6,055 nucleotides of DNA from positions 1 to 6,055 of the forward strand of contig PWVY01000189.1 in the NCBI GenBank assembly GCA_003561665.1, read 5' to 3'. The notes beneath the pieces are model-generated. The model was not told the DNA's origin, did not search any database, and saw only the letters and a list, made by a program, of their open reading frames with translations. Shown piece by piece: positions 1 through 4,768 of this stretch. Origin of the DNA: Thermoplasmata archaeon (GTDB taxonomy: Archaea > Thermoplasmatota > SW-10-69-26). The first letter of the stretch is position 1; each line of letters starts with the position of its first letter. Both the position numbers and the translations under genes were made by a program.

Positions 1-309
1 GTGCAACTCCTCGACCGCGAGGAACGCTTCCCACGAGCCCGCAGCTTCCCGTTCACGAGCCTTCACCGCGGCGATGCCATCCTCTACGCGCAACCCGGGG
101 ACGAGATCCACGCCGGCGACGTCGTCACGTACCAAGGTCGCACGTGGGCCGTGGCGGGTCGATTGGGGTTCGAGATGATCGGGGACGCCCGCTTGTACGA
201 GGAGGTAGGCCTCAAACGATTGGCCACGGTGCACGAGGCCCACGCCACCGGCCGCGTCAAAACCCACAAACACCTCGCCTCGACCGTCACCGCGAACACG
301 TCCGGGTGA
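1..309 (+). CDS. 3' end of a gene; its C-terminal domain is shared with the next gene
   Basis: Only the last 102 codons are in the window. The GTG at base 1 is probably an internal valine: the first residues (VQLL) align with VQLL at residue 450 of the downstream 552-aa protein, and the likeness runs from there to near the end. Shared landmarks are RGDAILYA (residues 23-30 here, 473-480 there), a W-x-V-x-G-x-L strand, LKR-x-AT-x-H (71-77) and AHA-x-G. The alternation of short strands, with an initial GD and a late L-K-R strand, suggests a small beta-barrel. The function is not recognised. A weak resemblance to virus connector or neck barrels is only an impression. The gene ends 4 nt before the next start, so the two are almost certainly co-transcribed. 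The paralogy is well supported; the role is unknown. Confidence 0.8.
   Translation: MQLLDREERFPRARSFPFTSLHRGDAILYAQPGDEIHAGDVVTYQGRTWAVAGRLGFEMIGDARLYEEVGLKRLATVHEAHATGRVKTHKHLASTVTANTSG
70..90 (+). repeat. First copy of a 21-nt near-identical block shared by the two paralogous gene ends
   Basis: Bases 70-90 and 1733-1753 match at 20 of 21 positions, the one mismatch being base 78 versus 1741. The block encodes the GDAILYA core of the shared C-terminal domain. Flanking bases are far more diverged, so it marks the conserved core of a paralogous pair rather than a separate mobile repeat. Confidence 0.75.
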
Positions 310-310
310 T
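304..310 (+). promoter_or_regulatory. Ribosome-binding site of the DNRLRE gene
   Basis: GGGTGAT contains GGTGAT, complementary to the usual 16S rRNA 3' end. It lies 3 nt before the ATG at 314 and overlaps the stop codon of the preceding gene, as expected for translational coupling. The spacing is short but tolerable. It supports ATG 314 as the start. Confidence 0.5.
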
Positions 311-313
311 CCC

Positions 314-1972
314 ATGGGCCTCCTGCGCATCGAATTGGACCCCACGCAAGACGTCTACATCGACGAGGCCAACCCCGACGAGAACTATAACGACGCCGAC
401 GAGCTGCTCGTACGCAGCCAGGCGAACGGGAACCAACGCACGCTGCTGGAGTTCCCCACGCTGGACCCGCTCCTCGAGGGTCAACAGGCCAGCTTCACCG
501 ATGTCGAGAAAGCCGTGCTCATCGCCGAACCCACCCACGCCGACCCCGGGCGAGTGATCGAGGTCGACCAGGTCGAAGCCTTCGACGAAGACACCGTCAC
601 CTGGAACACGCAACCCGAACACATCGAGATCCCCCTCGACGAAGTGGCAAGCGAGGACGCCACGCACGCGTGGGATGTCACGGTTCTGTTGGAGATCATC
701 CTTGGTGAAGGCGACGCGCTGTTCGTGATCCAAGACACCAACGAGAACGATGACCCCCCCGCGGGTACGGAGTACGCCTCCTCCAACGCGACAGACGGCA
801 GCGCGTTTCGCCTCGTCATCTGGGTCAACAAGGTCACGCAAACCTTCCGCGCCACCGAGGACACGTACGTCGACGAAGACAACCCCAACGCGAGCTTCCA
901 CGACAGCCAGCAGCTTTTCATCCGAAGCGACAACAACGACAACCGCCGCACCTTCGCCGGTTTCGACTTCCAAGGCATCCGCGAGGACGCCCTGCACATC
1001 GAACGCGCCATCCTCCGCCTTACCGTGCAGGACCAAGACGACGACCGCACCCTCCAAGCCCGCCCCCTCCAAGAACCCCTCAACGCCCAAACCACCACCT
1101 GGAACAACCAACCCACCACCGACCCCACCGAAGCCACCACCAGCTCAGACCCCACCCTATGGCATGAATGGGACATCACCGAAAGCACCCAAGACGTGAT
1201 CAAGAACGGGCAACCCTGGGACGCAGACGACCGATCCCACGCCTGGGGCTTGCAAGATGCCAGCGAGGATGCGGGCGTCTTCCAAAGCCACCAGCAAGCC
1301 TACGCCAGCCGGCAACACGAGAGCGAGGAGGCGCCCCTCGTCGAGGTCGAGATCACCAGCTTCCTCAACCACCAAGACCTCGAAAGCACGCTCCGCGTTA
1401 CCCGCAGCGAAACCCTCCCCAGTCACATCATGGTGCTCGGGACACGAGCACTCCCCAGCAGCATCACGCCTCGGTTCTCGCGCCGTGGCTCGATGTTCAG
1501 CAGCGTGGCCCCCGCCGTGCACCCCATCAAGGAACCCTCACACGCCCGGGCCAGGGGGCGGGTGGTGGTCGCGTTGCCTGGCGTGCTTGATGATCTTGAG
1601 AACGTGATCAGCGAGGTGGGCACCCGCCTACGACGGGACGGGGAACCCGCGCGTGCCATCGTGCAGCTCCTACGCGACTTCGACGACCCCCACCCCCGCG
1701 ATCGACCCGGGAACCCGCATCGCTTGGCCCGGGGCGATGCGATCCTCTACGCGCTTGGCGATGGCTCCACGTGGACACCAGGAACCATGGTGGAGTGGCA
1801 GGAGGGGCGGTGGTTGGTGGTGGGCACGTTGTCCAGCGAGCGCGTCACGGGCTCGGACCTCTTCCGCGAGGTGGCTCTCAAGCGCGTTGCCACCACGCAC
1901 ACCGCCCACGCACGAGGCCATGTTCGGGTGAGTGTGGATCTTGGTGCTTTGGTGGAGGTCGGTGGGGCGTGA
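314..1972 (+). CDS. Twin DNRLRE-domain protein with C-terminal domain paralogous to the upstream gene
   Basis: 552 aa, strongly acidic in its N-terminal two thirds. Residues about 5-171 and 176-348 each look like a DNRLRE-type beta-sandwich: an opening D-x-Y-[IV]-DE-x-NP-[DN] (13-22 and 183-192), a short L-x-[VI]-RS strand (32-35 and 201-205), the signature [VT]TWN-[TN]-QP (95-101 and 261-267) and a closing strand after a YAS motif (154-156, 330-332). DNRLRE modules occur in secreted, wall-associated and some virus surface proteins, often for carbohydrate or surface binding. Residues 357-391 carry two or three short LPS-x-I-like repeats. Residues 450-552 match the upstream gene product. No signal peptide or membrane segment is visible, which fits a virion or fibre protein better than a normally secreted one. 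ATG 314 is supported by a GGTGAT site. The downstream gene overlaps by 4 nt. The domain call is good; the virion role is inferred. Confidence 0.85.
   Translation: MGLLRIELDPTQDVYIDEANPDENYNDADELLVRSQANGNQRTLLEFPTLDPLLEGQQASFTDVEKAVLIAEPTHADPGRVIEVDQVEAFDEDTVTWNTQPEHIEIPLDEVASEDATHAWDVTVLLEIILGEGDALFVIQDTNENDDPPAGTEYASSNATDGSAFRLVIWVNKVTQTFRATEDTYVDEDNPNASFHDSQQLFIRSDNNDNRRTFAGFDFQGIREDALHIERAILRLTVQDQDDDRTLQARPLQEPLNAQTTTWNNQPTTDPTEATTSSDPTLWHEWDITESTQDVIKNGQPWDADDRSHAWGLQDASEDAGVFQSHQQAYASRQHESEEAPLVEVEITSFLNHQDLESTLRVTRSETLPSHIMVLGTRALPSSITPRFSRRGSMFSSVAPAVHPIKEPSHARARGRVVVALPGVLDDLENVISEVGTRLRRDGEPARAIVQLLRDFDDPHPRDRPGNPHRLARGDAILYALGDGSTWTPGTMVEWQEGRWLVVGTLSSERVTGSDLFREVALKRVATTHTAHARGHVRVSVDLGALVEVGGA
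1733..1753 (+). repeat. Second copy of the 21-nt near-identical block
   Basis: This copy lies inside the C-terminal domain of the DNRLRE protein and matches bases 70-90 at 20 of 21 positions. It encodes GDAILYA at residues 474-480. Confidence 0.75.
1954..1959 (+). promoter_or_regulatory. Ribosome-binding site deciding the GTG start at 1969
   Basis: GGAGGT ends 9 nt before GTG 1969. The same reading frame stays open further upstream inside the DNRLRE gene, so this site, together with the GTGA overlap of start and stop, is the main evidence for starting at 1969. Confidence 0.65.
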
Positions 1973-2502
1973 CGGTGGTGTTGGAGCTTGTTGGCAAGCC
2001 GGGGAATCGGGTGCGGTTCGTGGAGGAGGGTGAGCTTGCTTTGGCGGGGATGATGGATGTGGAGCGGGGGTGGGCGTTCGAGGCGTTCACGGAACCGGAG
2101 CTTGCGCGCATGGCGAACCGGTTGGATGGGGAGGACCGGATCGTGGTGGACGGGGCAACGTGGGCGGGGTTCCCAGAGCTTGCGTTCTACATCGGTGAGA
2201 AGGCTAGTGAGCGATGGGGGGAGGCGGTGTTGGATACGCGGTTGGATCTTCTCCAGCGGCATGGGCGCGCATTGAGCAAGGACGCGCTTGGACAAGCGAT
2301 AACCGGTATTCGGCGCCTGGGCCCAGCCGAGGACATCGGGGAGCTTGTGGAAGCCGCGAACGTCTCCCGCGCCGTCGAGGCCCTACGGGCCGAGGTTGTC
2401 CTTCTGCGGGATGTGTTCTTGTTCGGGCGGGATTTCGGGTACGTGCAGGCGGACAAGCCGGGGGATGAGCCTGGTTTCGAGTTGTTGGAGGTGGCGTGGT
2501 GA
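1969..2502 (+). CDS. Unrecognised 177-aa protein of the virus-like operon
   Basis: The start is GTG 1969, overlapping the previous TGA in a 4-nt GTGA arrangement with GGAGGT at proper distance. I do not recognise the family. Residues 1-75 look like mixed strands and turns with W35, W65 and F68, possibly a small beta domain. Residues about 78-115 and 122-150 look helical, and the second stretch has regular Leu/Val spacing (ELVEAANVSRAVEALRAEVV) that could form a short coiled coil. No membrane segment, signal peptide, cysteine pair or catalytic motif is seen. The coding strand is strongly G-rich, unlike the C-rich DNRLRE region just upstream. The position between a fibre-like protein and a membrane-anchored XhlA-like protein suggests a virion, assembly or lysis role, but this rests on context only. 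Confidence 0.8.
   Translation: MTVVLELVGKPGNRVRFVEEGELALAGMMDVERGWAFEAFTEPELARMANRLDGEDRIVVDGATWAGFPELAFYIGEKASERWGEAVLDTRLDLLQRHGRALSKDALGQAITGIRRLGPAEDIGELVEAANVSRAVEALRAEVVLLRDVFLFGRDFGYVQADKPGDEPGFELLEVAW
2487..2493 (+). promoter_or_regulatory. Ribosome-binding site of the XhlA-like gene
   Basis: GGAGGTG lies 8 nt before ATG 2502. The alternative in-frame starts GTG 2496 and GTG 2499 would leave only 2 and 5 nt. The spacing favours ATG 2502, which shares its A with the previous TGA. Confidence 0.6.
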
Positions 2503-2708
2503 TGTCCCCGCCGGAGGATAGTCAGGACCGGATCGATCGGTTGCGAAGAATCGAGGCGAAGATCGACGCCATCGGGGAGCAAACGAAGGGGATGAGTCGT
2601 GCGGTGGAGACGAACACGACGGACATCACGTGGCTCAAGTGGGGCGTGCGAGGGTTGTACGCGGCGGCTGCCACGTTGTTCGTCTCGATCATTGTCGTGA
2701 TGTTCTAG
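2502..2708 (+). CDS. Small XhlA-like (holin-accessory-like) membrane protein
   Basis: 68 aa from ATG 2502, chosen because GGAGGTG sits 8 nt upstream; GTG 2496 would add two residues. Residues about 8-42 form a charged amphipathic helix with Ile/Leu at heptad-like spacing, likely a coiled coil. A W-L-K-W-G-V-R boundary (44-50) follows, then one hydrophobic segment (about 51-68) ending at the C-terminus. This is the layout of XhlA-type haemolysin/holin-accessory proteins of phages: soluble coiled coil, KW boundary, C-terminal membrane helix. Such proteins act with a holin and endolysin at lysis. No endolysin is visible here, so the function is inferred from architecture and operon position. Other small tail-anchored coiled-coil proteins are possible. 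It overlaps the upstream gene by 1 nt and is the last gene of the high-GC operon. Confidence 0.75.
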   Translation: MSPPEDSQDRIDRLRRIEAKIDAIGEQTKGMSRAVETNTTDITWLKWGVRGLYAAAATLFVSIIVVMF

Positions 2709-2814
2709 AGATACATACCGGACTCCCCTCGACCCGCGGGTATGAGCTGCCCGATTGGTCGAAGCCTGAACCGTTCAAATACTGTGATACGGCGAGTGGA
2801 ACGTCCCGTTTCCC

Positions 2815-2820
2815 TTATAT
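2815..2820 (+). promoter_or_regulatory. Possible archaeal TATA box ahead of the nuclease gene
   Basis: TTATAT lies in a locally AT-richer stretch after the operon. If the host is an archaeon, a transcription start 25-30 nt downstream would fall at about 2842-2848, almost on the candidate TTG start at 2846, giving a leaderless transcript. No clear purine-rich BRE is seen just upstream (the flank is gtttccc). Weak evidence, but it offers an independent promoter for this gene. Confidence 0.3.
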
Positions 2821-2845
2821 TCGGTCACCTCCCTTACCAGGTGGT

Positions 2846-3709
2846 TTGACTGAAGCACTGCCACCTGAGACTGCGTATGAGATTGTCACAAGAGAGGTTT
2901 TGGCCCAACTCGCGCCCGGGGCCTCCATTCAGCATGATGTCCAGGTGCCCACAAGGGATGGCGAGAGTTCGCGACAGGTGGACGTTTACATCGAAGGACG
3001 CGTCGCCGGCATTAGGCTTGACATCGCAATTGACTGCAAACACTATGGTCGCGCACTACACGTTGGCGACGTTGATGCATTCATTGGGTTGATGGACGAT
3101 ATCGGATGTAGCAAGGGGGTGTTAGTCGGCCTCAACGGTTTCGGCGAAGGCGCGGTTCGCCGAGCTGTGGAATATGGGCCTAGACTTCAATTGGCACGGA
3201 TCTTCTCCGCAGAGCACGCGGAGTTCTCGGCTCCTGTCCCCACGAAAATAATCAAGATGGAGGTTTACGACTGCAAGGCGAGAGGAAGTTTAGTTAATGG
3301 GCCTGCGGCCCACAGGGGCACATTTCCGCAAGACCCCCAGGAATGGCGGTGCCGCGCTCCATCCACTGGAGAATTCATGGCAATGGATCGGGCGAAAAGT
3401 GTTGTTCTGGAACGTAGCAACTGGTTCAACGAGGTGGATGTTGTAACTTTCGATGATGATGGATTGGAGATAGTGACAACGGCCGGGTGGGAAAACTTGG
3501 CCAGTATCACAATCGAATTGCAGTGCAAGAAGCGCTTCAAAGGGATGCGGGTGCCGTTCGTGGAGGGCGTCGCCCTAGTAGATCAGGAAGGCAAGCTGTT
3601 AGCCCAAGAAGGCTTGCTGTCAAGGTGGATTGATACCGTCGACGATGCAGAGTGGGTGCCGCTCAGTGTGGATGAGGCGAAGAGGTGGCGTGACGACCAT
3701 TTTGAGTAG
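2846..3709 (+). CDS. Predicted Mrr-like PD-(D/E)XK restriction nuclease with extra C-terminal domain
   Basis: 287 aa from TTG 2846. The N-terminal domain (residues about 8-120) fits the Mrr-type restriction endonuclease fold: an opening helix with E12, a QVDVY strand carrying D46, then IAIDCK with D63 and K65 as the D...(D/E)xK catalytic set. Next comes the typical helix (VGDVDAFIGLM), a KGVLVGL strand and an NGFGEGAVRRAVEYG helix. Mrr enzymes cut foreign, often methylated, DNA. Residues about 128-287 form a second domain I do not recognise, possibly target recognition. GC is near 50% with rows at 42-43%, well below its neighbours, so recent transfer is likely. The start is uncertain: the frame is open back to GTG 2630/2639, which overlap the XhlA-like gene in another frame. 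No ATG or GTG lies between them and the domain, and TTG 2846 starts 10 residues before it. No methylase partner is visible. Confidence 0.75.
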   Translation: MTEALPPETAYEIVTREVLAQLAPGASIQHDVQVPTRDGESSRQVDVYIEGRVAGIRLDIAIDCKHYGRALHVGDVDAFIGLMDDIGCSKGVLVGLNGFGEGAVRRAVEYGPRLQLARIFSAEHAEFSAPVPTKIIKMEVYDCKARGSLVNGPAAHRGTFPQDPQEWRCRAPSTGEFMAMDRAKSVVLERSNWFNEVDVVTFDDDGLEIVTTAGWENLASITIELQCKKRFKGMRVPFVEGVALVDQEGKLLAQEGLLSRWIDTVDDAEWVPLSVDEAKRWRDDHFE

Positions 3710-4053
3710 CCTCGGATTGAATGTCGACAGCTATGGACCGCCGGGGCTGAAACCGCCCAACATGGGGAAGCAGCCCTTCCGCCCCCTAACACGTGATGCG
3801 GCCTTGCCAGGTGTCCTCCACCTCGTGGCTGTCAGCCTCGCGACTCTCGTAGCCAAACACACCGGCCCAAGGATTTGACCCAACCTAAGTCACGAAGAGC
3901 CGGTACTCTTGGCGAAGATTATGGCGCCGGCCTTTGATGCGATAGAAGTGGCCGGCGGTCCACCCCGCGCAGAGTCGTCCTACGTGCGCGCGGTGTGGAC
4001 CTGTTTGACGGTCCTGTAGCAGTCGAGAGCCCTCTGTCCGCGATGACTGTCCG

Positions 4054-4123
4054 GGCGCTGGTGCGTTGCGGCCTGGAGGCCGCCGCTGCTTGCGAGCTTT
4101 TGCTCGCCCCTGCCTCCAGCGCC
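4054..4123 (+). other. Structured element with two competing stems
   Basis: A perfect hairpin GCGAGC-TTTT-GCTCGC lies at 4092-4107. Outside it, CTGGAGGC (4073-4080) pairs perfectly with GCCTCCAG (4112-4119), extended by 4070-4072 with 4121-4123 past one bulged base. Alternatively GGCGCTGG (4054-4061) pairs perfectly with CCAGCGCC (4116-4123). The two outer stems share 4116-4119 and cannot form together, an arrangement found in RNA switches. GC-rich DNA produces such stems by chance more often than average, so a functional RNA is unproven. Confidence 0.35.
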
Positions 4124-4175
4124 TTTGACGCTATAGGTGCGGCGCCTGCGTGCGCGCGCTTGCCACGTCACGGGA

Positions 4176-4198
4176 GGAAGGGCGTTCTTCCCGGTTTT
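4176..4198 (+). terminator. Weak hairpin followed by a T-run
   Basis: GGAAG (4176-4180) pairs with CTTCC (4187-4191) across a 6-nt loop, then CGG and TTTT (4195-4198). It resembles a weak plus-strand intrinsic terminator and would end a transcript carrying the structured element just upstream. The stem is only 5 bp and the T-run is short and not adjacent to it. Confidence 0.25.
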
Positions 4199-4233
4199 CC
4201 CGAAGCCCATGGGTCCATAATCGGGCGTCCTAA

Positions 4234-4254
4234 GACAGTCTGACTGATACTGTC
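4234..4254 (+). promoter_or_regulatory. Hairpin immediately before the exported-protein gene
   Basis: GACAGT (4234-4239) and ACTGTC (4249-4254) form a perfect 6-bp inverted repeat around a 9-nt spacer, ending 4 nt before ATG 4259. As DNA it could be an operator; as RNA it could shield the start. A CATAAT at 4216-4221 might be a TATA-like box, and no Shine-Dalgarno sequence precedes the ATG. A short leader is therefore likely, which would leave only part of the repeat in the transcript. Confidence 0.3.
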
Positions 4255-4258
4255 CAAC

Positions 4259-4672
4259 ATGAGGGGCAGCGCACGGTGGACCCTTGCGGTCGTCGCATTG
4301 GTAATCCTTGCAGGTGTAATTCTCTATGAACCAGGAGCTGGTGAAGAGCCACCGACGCCCACCAACTTCTCCCTCACCGTGTCGCCCGAGGATCGATTCT
4401 TCGATGTGGACAAGGGAGACGAGATCGATTTCGAAATCACGTGCGCAAGCCATGACGCCCCGGCTAGGCTGCAAATCAGCTGGATGGAGTTCCACCACGA
4501 TACGCCCTCCGAGGCGACACGTGAAGGTTCGACCGAGACGGCCGACCAAAGGTCGCAGACGCTGACCGTCGCGTTCGACGAGCCGGGATACCACGAGGTC
4601 CGACTGTTGTGTTCACACGTCTACTCAGACTGGGTCGGGACGATGTTCTGGCGCGTCCACGTAGGGTACTGA
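4259..4672 (+). CDS. Membrane-anchored or exported Ig/PKD-like protein, 137 aa
   Basis: The start is ATG 4259, because a basic stretch (MRGSAR) leads straight into a hydrophobic segment (residues about 8-23), forming a signal anchor or signal peptide. No lipobox cysteine is present. A Pro/Thr linker (PPTPT, 31-35) follows, then one domain (about 36-137) with beta-sandwich features: a D-x-x-x-G-D-E-I-x-F strand, C62, a SW strand (74-75), and TLTVAFDEPGYHEV (101-114) leading to C118. This resembles the F-x-x-P-G-x-Y-x-V signature of PKD-like domains. C62 and C118 could form the disulfide of an Ig-like sandwich. The C-terminus finishes with WRVHVGY, a final strand. The family and ligand are not recognised; it should sit outside the membrane. 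Codon use matches the high-GC surroundings. It converges with the MBL-fold gene, whose product also ends in an Ig-like domain. Confidence 0.75.
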   Translation: MRGSARWTLAVVALVILAGVILYEPGAGEEPPTPTNFSLTVSPEDRFFDVDKGDEIDFEITCASHDAPARLQISWMEFHHDTPSEATREGSTETADQRSQTLTVAFDEPGYHEVRLLCSHVYSDWVGTMFWRVHVGY

Positions 4673-4768
4673 GGCGGCTGTGTCTTTCCTTCGAAGGGAA
4701 TGGCGTGGGCTCGGGGACCCGCCAGAATGTCGTGGGGTTGCCTGACTCAACGCCGTGTCGACTGTCCT
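4673..4768. other. Convergent intergenic gap with a small hairpin
   Basis: This 96-nt gap separates the stops of two convergent genes. At 4686-4700 TTCC and GGAA flank TTCGAAG, forming a 4-bp stem that might help end transcription. No T-run follows it on the plus strand, so a terminator is only a possibility. Nothing else is evident. Confidence 0.25.

Larger units (their letters stand above)
3710..4258. other. Intergenic stretch without a convincing gene, rich in hairpins
   Basis: No frame on either strand here has a family match, ribosome-binding site and consistent codon use together. Several short stop-flanked frames look protein-like on both strands around 3880-4020. What can be seen is inverted repeats: AGGTG/CACCT at 3809-3813 and 3819-3823; a perfect 7-bp pair GCCGGCC/GGCCGGC at 3926-3932 and 3950-3956 with a 17-nt loop; a complex structure at 4054-4123; and two simple hairpins nearer the next gene. 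It may hold a non-coding RNA, a decayed gene or regulatory DNA. I see no complete tRNA, rRNA or direct repeats bounding the nuclease gene. Confidence 0.5.

Noticed and set aside
287..1203. Long minus-strand open frames opposite the DNRLRE gene (240-274 codons)
   Set aside because: They are mirror frames of a strongly codon-biased GC-rich gene; their products are low-complexity Val/Gly- or Ser/Arg-rich, while the plus frame has repeated DNRLRE signatures.
1771..1968. Upstream extension of the 177-aa gene to 243 codons
   Set aside because: The extension lies inside the conserved tail domain of the DNRLRE gene in another frame and encodes a Gly-rich sequence. GGAGGT at 1954-1959 and the GTGA overlap point to GTG 1969.
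2743..2850. Short 35-codon plus frame starting at ATG 2743 between the XhlA-like and nuclease genes
   Set aside because: It has no good ribosome-binding site, no recognisable motif and a length expected by chance; it overlaps the TATA-like element and the open nuclease frame.
3840..3895. Possible tRNA 3' end or attachment site on the minus strand (a T-loop-like GGTCAAATCC)
   Set aside because: The loop lacks T54, the flanking five bases cannot pair as a T stem, and no acceptor, D or anticodon arm could be built around it. No matching direct repeat was seen on the other side of the nuclease gene.
3980..4594. 204-codon open frame on the minus strand
   Set aside because: Much of it is antisense to the 137-aa exported protein, which has a clear signal anchor and beta-sandwich pattern. 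The translation is rich in Arg/Gly with scattered cysteines and no recognisable domain. No ribosome-binding site was identified.
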